Assembly: GCF_003597395.2 (NCBI RefSeq)
Contig: NC_133772.1
Span: 136,893,545-136,957,544 of the forward strand
Length of the DNA: 64,000 nt
Source of the DNA: Chelonoidis abingdonii
Lineage: Eukaryota > Chordata > Testudines > Testudinidae
Reading direction: 5' to 3'
Shown here: positions 1-10,420 of the stretch, piece after piece
Layout: each line of letters opens with the position of its first letter
How positions within the stretch are numbered: position 1 is the first letter of the stretch
The notes under the pieces: model-generated
What the model was told of the DNA's origin: nothing
The model's database searches: none
What the model saw: the letters and a program-made list of their open reading frames with translations, nothing else
Translations under genes and position numbers: made by a program

Positions 1-224
1 TGTTCAAGAAGAAAACCCTGGTTAAGAGAGAAGATGTATGTACTGAGGATGCAGGAAATCATGTTTATACCTGTGAAGAAATTGTTCAAGAACAGTACAT
101 CCTTGTGAAACTATTCCCGCCCCCCTCCCCTGTGCACTGCCAAGGTCTTTGAGAGATCAGGTCGTCTCACACACAAGTACCGGCCACCTGTGTTACAGCT
201 GCTAGAACGCAGTGTGCCCTGATG
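1..224. other. Unrecognised sequence at window edge
   Basis: Mixed-composition single-copy-looking DNA. I see no open frame of note, repeat family or regulatory signal. Confidence 0.4.
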
Positions 225-232
225 GTGAAGAC

Positions 233-416
233 CAGGGGTTCTCAAACAGAGGGGTCATGAGATTATGTGCAGCCTCCATCCCAAACCCCGTTTCACCTCT
301 AGTGTTTATAATAGTGCTAAATGTACAAAAAAAAGTGTTTTAATTTATAAGGGGGGGCACACTCAGAAGCTTGCTGTGTGAAAGGGGTCACCACTACAAA
401 AGTTTGAGAACCACTG
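233..416. mobile_element. hAT-type MITE, CAGTGGTTCTCAAAC family, copy 1
   Basis: The left end reads CAGGGGTTCTCAAAC and the right end is the inverted GTTTGAGAACCACTG, giving about 15-bp terminal inverted repeats. The interior carries the AT-rich 'tttataatagtgctaaatgt' type core also seen in the copy at 17161. The flanking octamers (225-232 and 417-424) agree at 5 of 8 positions, consistent with an old 8-bp hAT target duplication. It has no coding capacity and would be a non-autonomous derivative. Confidence 0.75.
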
Positions 417-424
417 GCACAGAC

Positions 425-2820
425 TTTGGGTTTTGGGCATCTTGCTTGCTGCTTTAGATTCTTCCTCCTTTCTGTGCGTTCTTTGCCTTCTCTGAATTTC
501 CATGTCTATTGCTTAAGTCCTAGATTGTGCCTTCATTTACACACCCCCTTATAGCCTTGTGTGGGCTATCTGAACTTTAGGTCAGGGCATGCATGCGCAC
601 GTACTTACTCCCTCCTCAGAGCCCATGGGCATGGAAACAGGAGGGGCGAGGGTCACAGTCCTGTCTCTGGCCCATCACCCACTAACCAGCATAGCTGAGT
701 CAGCACATGGCAGTAGGTAGTAATTGCCTGATGACTTAAGCCATTAATAAATTATTACTGTCCAAGAGTAAGAAGGGAAGCAGGAGATTGCCTGAGCCAC
801 AATTCCTTCCCTAGGATGCTCCTGGGGTGGACTGGCTACACGATGGGACCTTACTTTTGGCAGGGACCTAAACACACAACCTACCCCTAAATGATATGTT
901 GGAGAGGAACATGCTGAGGAATTTGTATTGGGTATACATTGTTTTTAGAGGCAAAGTGCATGTCACATATAAGAGTCAAACACTGGGAATTGTATGAGAT
1001 TGTTTGGGTAAAAAAACTTTCAAGTTTTTTGCATTAGACACCACTTTTTGCAATGTCTTGAGTATTCTCCATTTTAATATATTACAGTGTAGCAATATTG
1101 CACAGCAGAGTCATGACATGTCAAGCCTGGCAAGATTCCAGGAGGCATGGATTAACATGATATGAACTGAAACTTGAAGGTAACATTAAATAAAAAAAAT
1201 TCTTTTAACCCTTACCAGAAGCAAGAGCCAAGGTATGTTTATGCTATCCTTTGCACTGAAGTAGGAAGGAAGTAGTTTATTACTCACATATTGGTTAGTT
1301 GCAGGCACATTCTTGAATGTCACCCCCAATTTTCTGCCTGTATGTCACCACATGCCTAAATTGTGAACCATTGGGCAGGAGGGGGGATGGAGTGGTATGG
1401 AATGGAACACAAAGAGCAGTAACAACTCCCTTATAAAATATCTGCATGAAAATCATGTTACATATAGGTAACATTTTTAGTGAAACAGATCCAAACCATG
1501 CATTATTTGTTATATTAAACTTCAATAGCCTCAAAGAAGATTACATCTGCATCCAGTTTTGAAGGATCAGAATGCAACAGTCACTTAACTGCCTCTGGGG
1601 AAGAACTAAATACAAATGATGGTGCCTAATGCTGCAGAAATCTAATTTTTACCTCTTCTTTTTTATTAGGAAAAAGTGCAGATTTCACATTGTTTTATCC
1701 TAGTCTAAAGTTTTGAGATCTTTGTGGAGTGGGATGGTTGCGCATTGACCAGAAAAGTGTCTTGTGTCCTTTTTATTGGGTATATACTACTGGACGAAGT
1801 AAAAATGTTCACACTGTGGAAATGTGTCAGGTTTGAAAGATAACATTAAAAAAATCCAGTTAGTGAGATAAGAATGCTTCATGCCAAGTGATGACTTGTC
1901 TAGCCACGCAAAAAGGACAGCAGATCCTTATGAAAAGAAGCTCTTTTAAAATTTCCCCTAGCCCTTGTGCTACAAACCCAGGGAGGGAGTAACATTGAAT
2001 AACACAAGGGAGTATCAATCACTTTTGTTGCACAAGGTGTAGCCCTAAATATGGGTGAGGCTACTAATGTTCAGATACAGGTTCAGCATACAAAGAGAGC
2101 ACCAGGCAACAGAGTATGCAGTCTCGGCGCAACTGAACTAACACTGCATTCGACACTTGAAGCAATGAGAAGCCATGCTAATAGGTCTGACTATGTGTGT
2201 CTAGGGATAATGCATCTAGATAATGCAAGAGAGGTCAAAGAATCAAACAAAAAAGGACGAGAGTGGCGAGAGTGAAGGGATATTTTTACATTATTAATTA
2301 GCACAGAACAATTGTAATATCGCTTTGTTTCCTCTCTGTGAAAGAGACTGAAAATACATGTAATAATTTATCAACTGCACAACCCACTGAGCCCTCAGTG
2401 AAAAGCTAGAGACATGCAGCTACTCCAGGATTGCGTGCATATAACATATGCAAACAAACATTTCTTTCTTTTGAACTCACTGAATGTTCTAGCCACTGAT
2501 TCCATTCAGTGCTTTCTGGCATTGCTTCATATGCTTCCTAGAGTCACCATTCAATCCATAATTTAAGATTAACCTATAGAAAATAAACTGACAAATTTAC
2601 ACAAATTAAATACATGAATTAATAAATAGTATTATGTGTGTTCATCTTATAAGGTGTCTAGGCATGCTGGCAAAGAAGCCAGCCTTTTTTTTTCCCTAAC
2701 AAGGATTAGGAACTTTTCATATAGGCAGGTTGTGCTATAATTGTTCATGATGGTGGTCCTTCTATCTGCCTTTGAAGCAGTTGATATAGGCCACTGTCTG
2801 ATCGACCATTGGAAATACTC
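425..2820. other. Long stretch without recognisable gene or repeat
   Basis: Ordinary AT-leaning vertebrate non-coding DNA. The open frames here (79 and 74 codons at 1295-1534 minus and 2051-2275 plus) have no recognisable domain. I see no TE termini, microsatellite or splice-bounded exon I would defend. Confidence 0.4.
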
Positions 2821-2825
2821 CCTTT

Positions 2826-2858
2826 TACTACATCAGTATTTTGAATACTGATGTAGTA
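2826..2858. repeat. Perfect hairpin, 15-bp arms
   Basis: TACTACATCAGTATT is followed by a 3-base spacer TTG and the exact reverse complement AATACTGATGTAGTA. The arms are perfect and AT-rich. The flanks (ggaaa before, tttcc after) are also partly complementary. Nothing else nearby identifies it as a transposon end. Confidence 0.85.
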
Positions 2859-3177
2859 TTTCCAATACTAACTTCGTAAGCGGTGGCTTAGAAGAACTTC
2901 ATCATGTCACTGAGGATGCCATCGCTTGGCTAGCTGACTATGCACATGCTAAATAAACAATGCTCCGTCAATAATGAAGAGGAATTCATAGACTGATATT
3001 TCATGACTAGAGAGGACCACTATGACCATCACCTCCTACACAGAATCATAGAAATGTAGGGTTTGAAGGGACCTTGAGAAGTCACCCAGTTCAGCTTCCT
3101 CTGCTAAGGTAGGACCATCACTGACAAGTGTTTGACCAACCTGTGTTTAAAAACCTCCAGTGACTGGGATTCCACAA

Positions 3178-3300
3178 TAGGGTGACCAGAGAGCAAGTGT
3201 GAAAAATCGGGACAGGGGGTGGGGAGTAATCAGAGCCTGTATAAGAAAAAGACCCAAAAATCGGGACTGTCCTTATAAAATCGGGACATCTGGTTACCCT
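3178..3300. mobile_element. MITE nested in CR1 tail, 9-bp target duplication
   Basis: A 123-bp segment begins TAGGGTGACCAGA and ends TCTGGTTACCCT, an inverted pair. The nonamer ATTCCACAA stands immediately before (3169-3177) and after (3301-3309). It splits the CR1 motif 'gggattccaca...actccctgg'. Internal motifs such as 'aaaaatcgggac' recur in inverted form, so the unit can fold back. No protein is encoded. A duplication of 8 to 9 bp fits a hAT- or Mutator-like transposase; I cannot decide which. Confidence 0.85.
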
Positions 3301-3398
3301 ATTCCACAAACTCCCTGGAAAGCCTATCCCAGAACTTAAACTATATTCATTGTTAGAAAGTTTTTCCTAACATCTAATCTAAATCTCCCTTAATAAAA

Positions 3399-4800
3399 TC
3401 AAGATATATCATGTCTACTAGTTTTCCCCATATCTACTGGGTCAGTAATCCTGTTAAAGAATGAAATTAAATTGATTTGACATGACTTGTTCTTGACAAA
3501 TCCATGCTGACTATGCCTTATAATCCTTTTAATCCTTGGGTGTTTACATAGTGATTGTATAATAATTTGTTCCAGTATCTTTCCAGGTATCAAAATTAGA
3601 CTGACTGGTCTCTAATTCCCTAGGTCATCTTTATTCCCCTTTTTAAAAAGATAGGCACTATGTTAGCCCTTCTCAGTCCTCTGAGACCTCACCCCTCCTC
3701 CATGACTTTTCAAGATCATTGCTAATGGTTCCGAGATTGCTTCAGCTAGTTCTTTAAGTACCCAAGGATGAATCTCATCGGGCCCTGGTGACTTGAATAC
3801 ATCTAACTTATTTAAATATTCTTTAACCTGTTTTCTCTCTATTTTGGCTTGTGTTCCTTCCCCCTTGGTGCTAATATTAATTGTGTGGAGTATCTGGTCA
3901 CCATTAACCTTTTCAGTGAAAACAATCAAAATACTCATCAAACACCTCAGCCACCTTGATGTCACCTGTTATTAACTCTCCTTCACCACTAAGTAGAGGA
4001 CCTACACTTTCCTTAGTCTTTCTCTTGCTCCTAATGCATTTAAAGAACCTCTTCTTATTTCCCTTTATGTCCTTTGCTATGTATAACTTATTTTGTGCCT
4101 TAGCTTTTCTGATTTTGCCCCTACATGCTTGTACTATTCTTTTGTATTGCTCCTTAGCAATGTGTCTGTTTCCACTTTTCATAGGATTCCTTTTGGATTT
4201 TCATGTTATTAAAGAGCTCCTGACGGAGCCACATTGGCCTTTTACTATTCTCTCTCTTTCCTTCGCATCAGAATAGTTTTCAGTTGTGCCTCTAATACTG
4301 TGTCCTTGAGAAACTGTCAGCTCTCCGGAATTCCTTTATCTCTTAGACTTCCTTCTCATGGGACCTAACCTACTTGTTTTGTGAGTTTGTTAGGGTCTGC
4401 TTTTTTGTAGTCCATTGTCTGTATTGTGCTGCTCTCCCTCCTTCATTTCATTAGAATAATTAAATTTATCATTACTTGAACATTTTAACCCAAATTGCCT
4501 TCCACCTTCAGATCTGCAACCAGTTCCTCCCTGTTGGCTAGAATTTGTCTTCTTGCTTACTTACTCCACTTTCTGACATAAGAAGTTGCCCCCAATACAT
4601 TCCAAGAACTTACTGGAAATTGTATTTTGCCATATGACTGTTCCAGTGGATGTCTGGGTTAAAGTCTCCCATTACTACCAGCTCTTGTGTTTTGGATATT
4701 TCTGTTGTTTGTTCTAGAAATGCCTCATCCACCGCCTCTTCCTGATTTGGTGATCTGTAGCAGACACCTACCATGACAAGATCCCTGTTTTCCCCTCCCT
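3399..4800 (-). pseudogene. CR1 ORF2 remnant: endonuclease C-part, linker, reverse transcriptase
   Basis: Intact CR1 ORF2 encodes an apurinic-type endonuclease that nicks the target and a reverse transcriptase that copies the RNA at the nick. Here the endonuclease motif VVMGDFNPDIHW is readable at about 4640-4679, preceded by VGVCYRSPNQEE at about 4720-4790. A lysine/arginine-rich linker follows ([20 protein letters not shown], about 4080). Then come the RT entry motif KSPGPDEIHPWVLKELA (about 3730-3800) and QHGFVKNKSCQINLISFF (about 3440-3510). These blocks lie in three different frames with stops between them, and the catalytic FADD block is not present downstream of QHGF. It is a pseudogene of a selfish element, not a host gene. 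Confidence 0.88.
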
Positions 4801-5214
4801 TTTACCTTTTTCCCCCCAGAGACTTTTAACTGGTCTGCCATTCACCTCCTTGTGGACCTCAGAACATGTGTATATATTTTTGATCTATAAAGCAACACCT
4901 CTTCCCTATTTTTCCTGTCTGTCCTTTTCAAACAAGCTATCCCAATATTCTAGTCATGAGATTTATCCCACCAACTCTCAGTGATGCCAATTAAGTCATA
5001 CCAATACTTCCAGTTCTTTCTGTGTATTCCCCATACTCTTTGCATTTCTGTATAGGCATCTAAAATGTTGAACAGACTCCTTCTCTGATTTTCCTTTTAT
5101 TACTCCTGTGATCTGGTTATAATTTTCCAAATTCTCCCCTCCAACATCTAGCCCCCCATTAAGGTTGCTTTTTTATGCTTACCTGGGGCCGTTTGTCACC
5201 TGCCCCCTTTGAAC

Positions 5215-5920
5215 CTAGCTCTCCTCACCAGGTTGGTTAGTTGGTGTGCAAAGATGCTCTTTCTTTTCTTGGTTGGATGGATCCCATCTCTTTCCAGCAG
5301 ACCTCCTTCCTGGAGCAGAATCCCAGAGTTGAGGAAGCCAAAGACCTCCTGTCAACACCACATGCACAGCCATGCATTCATCTCCAAGATGCACGTGTCC
5401 CTGCCTGGCCCTTGTCCATCCATCTAGCCAAGGGTAAGAACACAACCTGTGCTGCTGACTCCCTTACACTCTCTCCCAGAACCCCATAGACACTGCTGAT
5501 GTTCTCAGGTCATACCTGGCAGTATCATTAATGCTCACATGAATGAGCAGCATGGGATAATGGTCAGAGGGACAGATGAGCCTTCGCCATCTTTCCGTAG
5601 GCAGTATACCTTTCGGGACATCCCGTCAGGTTGGCCGATGAATGCTTCTGTCCTCAGAATGGAGACCCTTCTCACCAGCACCCTATGCCTCTTCCTCTTG
5701 GGTACAGTGGCCATAAGTCTCCTAACCTTGGGGGCAGGTAACTCCTTCTCCTCAGCCTTTGGGGTCTGCTCCTCACCTGCTGTTGCCAATACAGCATATT
5801 GGTTCTTGACCACAATGGAAGGAGGAACCGGGTTGGGTGGTGGAGCACTGTCTATCACCTGAGGTGGCCAGTAGCCAGTTCTCCTTCCTCCTCTGGTGCC
5901 ACTGTATTCATCTAGCATCC
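5215..5920 (-). pseudogene. CR1 ORF1 remnant with SGNH-type esterase domain
   Basis: CR1 ORF1 proteins of vertebrates are known to carry a GDSL/SGNH-type esterase domain of unclear role in retrotransposition. On the minus strand the block-I region reads RVLVRRVSILRTEAFIGQPD; a serine is kept (codon at 5661-5663) although the usual GDS has become RVS. Block III, normally HVGTNDTAR, reads HVSINDTAR at about 5509-5547, keeping Asn. The C-terminal catalytic pair appears as DGIHPTKKRKSIFAH, with DGIH at 5277-5288. A proline- and charge-rich stretch precedes the domain, as in CR1 ORF1. At least one frameshift separates block I from block III, so no enzyme can be made. Confidence 0.85.
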
Positions 5921-6059
5921 TCTATCCCAGATGTTTTCATATGCATCCTGCTGAAGTCTCCAAGCTCCCGGATGCTAAGCAGATGAGCCACCTTCTCCTA
6001 CATCACACAGGCAGATAATTTCACTCAGTAACTCCTGCATCTAGCCAATAACTTGAAGT

Positions 6060-6340
6060 TGAACTAAAGCAAATATTTTAGAAAGATATCCAATCTTGAT
6101 TTTAAGACTGCCAGTGATAGGAAATCTGCTACATCTTGGCAAGCTGTTCCAATAGTCATTTGCTGCTAAACTTTTGTACCTTATTTCTACTTAGAATTTC
6201 ATGTCCAACTTCAGCTTCCAGCCATTTGATAGGTCTTTGTCCTATTTTTTTGTTCTAATTATTTGTTCTAATTATTTAATACTTACAAACTTCTGTTGCA
6301 AATTCTGCTTTAATCATTGATTAGCCAGGCTATACGTACT
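6060..6340 (-). mobile_element. Old CR1 3' tail fragment, second subfamily
   Basis: The text 'ttttagaaagatatccaatc', 'aagctgttccaatagtca' and 'aacttcagcttccagccatt' corresponds, on the minus strand, to the 3' region of a divergent CR1 subfamily. A better-preserved plus-strand copy of that subfamily lies at 39960-40436. It abuts the ORF1 end of the larger CR1, so the two insertions are independent. It is highly diverged and non-coding. Confidence 0.65.
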
Positions 6341-6502
6341 TAGCTCTTTTAGGCCAACATTTTCTGAAAACTGTGCATGTATCTTAAGTGAGATTTGAAT
6401 TTCCCAAAGTTCAGGATGTGTTCAGTGCAGGGAGTTGGTTCAAACCCATCTTTAATATATTTTATTTACAGAAACATATATAATATGCATATACTTGTAT
6501 CC

Positions 6503-7136
6503 TATGATGGGTTGTCCACGCCACATGGGATTGGAAGGGGTTAAGATGGACAGGCTGTCCAATTAACTCCCCGGGCTGCACTTGGAGAAGCAGCCAGGGA
6601 GCAGAGAGTTAATGATTCCATGCAGGCATATCTGCAGGAACAGGTGGGGCCTATAAAGCCAGGAAGTTGGCCACAGATGAGGGGCTTCAGGAAGGCAGGG
6701 AAATAGGCTGCAGCCACTCACTGAGTGGAGAGAGTTGGGAGGCTGACAAACTCAGAGAGAGGGGAAGCTAGATTAGTAGGAAGTTGCCCAGGGAATCAAA
6801 GCAAGGGGTAGGACCATGCAGAGGCTTTAGCTGCTTATTATAGGGTCCCCAGGCTGGAACCCAGTGTAGAGGGGGGGCTGGTTTCCCCTTCCAGCCACTG
6901 GGAAGTGGCAAGGGCATTGGATCAGCCAGCCAGTCTGGAGGGACTTTGAATTCCCCAGAAGTGGAAGACCTTAGTGACCTGGCCAGAGGGCCAAGGCTTG
7001 AAGAGGAGACTGCAGGCCCTGGAGTGACATGGGGCGCAGGGTAAGACATTCCAAAAGGGGAGCACAACACCTGGCAGAGCTAATTCCCAGGACAGCCAGC
7101 AGGAAATGCTGCTATCGGTGAGTTAACCCCGTGACA
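6503..7136 (+). mobile_element. Probable solo LTR (634 bp)
   Basis: It starts TATGATGGGTTGTCC and ends CCCCGTGACA, close to the TGTGA...TCACA termini of the LTR at 62714. Both share the internal motif 'ggctggaacccrgwgtagag' and a 'gttcccc/tttcccc' run. A TATA-like CTATAAAG lies at about 6650-6660. Flanks read tatcc (6498-6502) and tattc (7137-7141), 4 of 5 matching. No gag or pol sequence adjoins, so it looks like a solo LTR left by recombination. Confidence 0.65.
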
Positions 7137-7141
7137 TATTC

Positions 7142-8490
7142 CTTTTCTAATCACACATCTGTCTATGGTTGTGCTGTTCTTTTTCTAATACACTAAGCCA
7201 ATACATACCTTCATACAAAAAAACCCCAATGTCCTAAAAATTGTCCTTATGTTCAGAAAGTTCATCTTGTTCTTTAGGCGATTTATAAAATAGACATGTA
7301 ACTTCTTGTCCTGAGTGTTCTGCAAACAAGACATAAGTGTTTTAAATACTGCATCTTACTAAATTCAGTCTTCAGCAGGAAGCCAAGCAGTACAGAATAT
7401 AAAAAAAAAACGGTGCAGTTTTAACATTGGCACTGGAAGTTCAATATCCACCATCATGTAAGTACATCTCAAGTCCTAATTAATGCTTTTTAAAAAATAG
7501 ACATAGAAGTATTGAAATACTAGATATAAAGTAACTGCAGTACAGACACCATTAGAATATTTAAGAATATTCTCCGACCAAACACACATTCTCCACTTTT
7601 TTGAAAATTATTGGGTGTTGACATGTGGCGTAATATTTTATAAAGTGATTAATGGTTTTTGGAGGCTCAACCTGAGACAACTCATAGGGGCCTGCTTTTA
7701 AGTAGGTAGGTACTCAGCACTTTCTGAAACAAGTCTCTACAAGGCAAGTTGGGTACCCAAAAATTAAGGCCTCCAAATTTTGGCCATGGTACAGAACTTG
7801 GGGAAAAACAGATCTCAAAAGGAACTGCCAAGGGATTCTCTCATCAATATTTAAGGTGGGCAAAAATGGAGAAAACAAAGGCAAAGGAACATGAGATGAG
7901 CAGAAAGCAGTGAGCTGGAAATGTGGAAGAAGACTGTGCCTGCAGCACTTTGTTGAGAAGGATGAGTACCTGTTCAGTAATCTATGCCTGCATTATCTGG
8001 GAGTGCTGCCACTCCTACCGATCAGAATTCCAGTAATCACACAGGAAGTCCCTGGTGTGCAAGTTTAAGCAGCGTACAAAGAACACATGCATAGCTGGTG
8101 CCAGCCTCCTTCACAGCACACACCATTGTCAGTACCCTTCTCTGATGAAATATTTCCCAGTGGTGTGCCTTCCAATCTGGTGCAGTGGAGGAGGAGGGAG
8201 TTATAAGGATGGTTAAATCTGATATCAAATAGAGCAGGTGCACCATCCAAAGACTTGATTCATGTAGGTGTGTGTATCCAAGAATAGGATTAATGGGAAT
8301 TGCGGAGATGTTCAGGCCATCCGACTGCACCTTTGATTCCTTGGCTGAGCTCATTGAGATTCACCAGCCTGATGTTGGAGTTCAAAGCTTTTTTCCTGAG
8401 TGACTTCCTTTTTTCCTGTGAATGAAATTCTATTGGGCAGAGTCAAGATGTGAGAACCTCTAATATAACCCACAGTTTTAACATGGGCAC
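7142..8490. other. Mostly unrecognised; possible palindromic MITE relic
   Basis: Within 7660-7800 motifs such as 'gcctgcttttaagtag...gtactcagcactttctgaa' and 'gggtacccaaaaattaaggc' resemble the short palindromic MITEs listed elsewhere in the window, but I cannot find both ends. The 105-codon minus-strand frame at 8037-8354 has no recognisable domain. The rest shows nothing. Confidence 0.35.
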
Positions 8491-8495
8491 TGGAG

Positions 8496-8606
8496 GACTG
8501 TAAGCTCTCCAGGGCAGGGCAGGTGCTTTCTGTACAATGCCTAGCACAATGGGGTCCTGGTCCATGACGAGGCTCTTAGGTGCTATGGTAACACAAACAA
8601 TAAATG
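8496..8606 (+). mobile_element. L2/MIR 3' tail relic
   Basis: The order 'tgtaagctctccagggcagg', 'acaatgcctagcacaatggg', 'gctcttaggtgctatggtaa' and 'aataaatga' is the standard 3' tail shared by amniote L2 and MIR elements. Confidence 0.7.
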
Positions 8607-8719
8607 ACATCAACCATAAACCCCACCATGGAAGCTTCTCAGGGTGGTCTCTGGCTCAAGAGATCTAGGATTGGGGACTGGAATGGCCCTTGGGGTGCGG
8701 GAGAATGGGTTGCACATAA

Positions 8720-8790
8720 GGTTGCCAGGTGTCTGGTTTTTGACCTGAAAGTCAAATTATCAGTACAGTAGCTCCTAAATGGCGAATACT
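8720..8790. mobile_element. Left-end fragment of GGGTTGCCAGG hAT family
   Basis: 'aaggttgccaggtgtctgg' followed by 'tttttgacctgaaagtc' matches the left end of the longer copy at 26771. The right end is absent, so it is truncated, and an (AT)n tract follows. Confidence 0.55.
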
Positions 8791-8798
8791 GAATGAGT

Positions 8799-8815
8799 AA
8801 TATATATATATATAT
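8799..8815. repeat. (AT)n microsatellite
   Basis: About eight AT dinucleotides in a row, uninterrupted. Confidence 0.9.
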
Positions 8816-8879
8816 CTAATCACCTTCATATAACTTTCTACGTAAAACTCAGGAAATATTTTATTTTCAAGGAGAAACA

Positions 8880-9120
8880 GAATATGTCCTGGTTAAAGCA
8901 CAGGGCCAGGAGTACCGTGACGTGTGCTCTCTTCTTTAGTCTCCCCCAGTCTTCCTGCATGATCTAGGGTAAGTCATTTCACTTCTCTATCTCTCTGTTT
9001 CCCATCAGGAATAACACTTCACAGCAGTGTTGCTTCCTTAGTGACTGTAAAGGCTCTGAGATCTTCAGATGAAAGGCAGTAGAGATATACAAGTTATTAG
9101 TTATGATCATAACACTCGTA
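8880..9120 (+). mobile_element. MIR SINE
   Basis: The tRNA-derived head ('ctggttaaagcacagggcc') is followed by the MIR core 'gatctagggtaagtcatttc' and 'ctctgtttcccatc', then a degraded 3' end ('ggctctgagatcttcagatg'). It is an ancient non-coding SINE mobilised by L2. Confidence 0.7.
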
Positions 9121-9599
9121 ATGCAATAAGTATTAAATATTCTACTTTTAATTACAAAATCTGAGACTATTAATATTAGTGACTAATATCAGAAAGTTGT
9201 TTCCTGTAGGTTTACAATATTCACTGCCAAATTCTCACTTTCTAGAAAAGACATTCCCTAACACACTGAGAGATGCAGTGTAATCCTACTTTAAACCAAA
9301 GGCAAGGAACTAGTTAATGACAAGACACTTCTTTCCAAACTGATCTTATTTTGGGGAAATTTCTGAAGCATAGGCCACATGCTTTATAATCAGCTATAGT
9401 GACTCTGCAGGATTTCTGCATTATGCTGGTGCAGTCAGATATACAAAATTCTATAAAAGTCAGTTAAATTCTGTGAATGTTTTCATCTTTTTCTATTGAA
9501 CGCTATGTATCACTACTTCTGCTGAGGTTTGGCAAGTGGTCATCTTACGGCTAAACTCCTCCTCTGACCCACACTGCAGATAAAAGATCCATGTGAAAG

Positions 9600-9775
9600 A
9601 TAGCTGAAATATTTTTGCTGACAAGTATTTTTTCCCCAAACAAAAATGGCTTTTTAAATGATATACATAATTTTAATGGAAAGTTTTCATATTTTAAAAT
9701 ATTTTTTCTTAAACTAAAAAATGAAAAGTCATTGGATTTGATTCAAAACACGTTTTTTAGATTCTAATAAATTTA
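9600..9775. repeat. AT-rich 'TTTTGATGAAAA'-type dispersed repeat, left part
   Basis: Runs such as 'tattttttccccaaacaaaa' and 'ggaaagttttcatattttaa' resemble the block at 10290-10420, on the other side of the solo LTR. They may be halves of one AT-rich MITE split by the LTR. Family assignment is uncertain. Confidence 0.35.
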
Positions 9776-9816
9776 TTGTTGTTGTCATCAGGTTTTGGTT
9801 TGCCCCCCAATACCCT

Positions 9817-10263
9817 TGTGGCAAAGTATCTGCCTCTCCTCTGCTAGCTCAGTCCTTCTCAGCCTTGGAGACACAGGCTTGGGCAAAGTAAAAGCCCTTC
9901 CCAGTCGCACAGGGTCTGGCTGATCCCTTCTCAGTCAGCCCCTTGCTCTGTTTTCCTCTCCTTCTGGGGAGAGTGCAATCTGCCTTGCAAGAAGAGTTTC
10001 AGAGTTCAGCTGCCCCTACTTGCTGGCAGCCACTGCTACTGCTACTTCTACTTCCACTCCCGCTTTCCTGCCAGGTAGGGTTTAAAAAGGTCTCCAGCAA
10101 TTGGGGCCAGCTGAAACTAATTAGTTCCCTGGTAACCCCTGTTCCAGCTGAACCTTATTCCTCCATGGCTATTCCCCCTCAATGGATAGGGAGAGGCCTC
10201 TTAAGCCTTCAGGGACTAATTACTACCCCTCTCCTGGTAGCTAATTGTCCTGAGTTTGCCACA
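9817..10263 (-). mobile_element. Solo LTR (447 bp) with 4-bp target duplication
   Basis: The ends are TGTGGCAAA and its inverse TTTGCCACA, a 9-bp terminal inverted repeat. CCCT lies directly outside both ends (9813-9816 and 10264-10267). On the minus strand a TATA-like TTTTTAAACCC lies mid-element (about 10080). No internal retroviral sequence remains. The 111-codon open frame at 9943-10278 is inside this LTR and is not a gene. A 4-bp duplication is compatible with ERV1- or Gypsy-type integrases. Confidence 0.88.
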
Positions 10264-10289
10264 CCCTCCACTCCTTAACATTTTTTGTT

Positions 10290-10420
10290 GTAGAAATCAA
10301 AGTTTTTGTTTTGTGTATAAAAAATGAATATTTTCAGAAAATATTTATAGTAAAATTTTCATATAAAAATTTCAATAAATTCATTTATTTTGAGAGAAAT
10401 TTAGCATTTTTCCACAGTCC
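10290..10420. repeat. AT-rich dispersed repeat, right part
   Basis: 'cagaaaatatttatagtaaa' and 'attttcatataaaaatttca' continue the composition and motifs of 9600-9775. The block ends near 'tttttccacagtcctaat'. Confidence 0.35.

Larger units (their letters stand above)
3043..6058 (-). mobile_element. CR1 LINE, about 3 kb, ORF1 to 3' tail, degenerate
   Basis: Read on the minus strand the order is that of a CR1 non-LTR retrotransposon: ORF1 with a coiled-coil/esterase region (about 6058-5215), AP-type endonuclease (about 5160-4300), linker and reverse transcriptase (about 4200-3400), then the conserved 3' tail. At the low-coordinate end this tail appears as 'gaatcatagaaatgtaggg...ttgaagggacct'. 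All reading frames are broken by stops and frameshifts, so it is a dead copy. The far 5' end is missing or unrecognisable. A small MITE interrupts the tail at 3178-3300. Confidence 0.9.

Noticed and set aside
5215..5920. Esterase-like protein as a host gene
   Set aside because: The flanking endonuclease, reverse transcriptase and CR1 tail in the right order show it is CR1 ORF1.
9943..10278. 111-codon frame with a leucine-rich start resembling a signal peptide
   Set aside because: It lies almost wholly inside a solo LTR with a CCCT target duplication.
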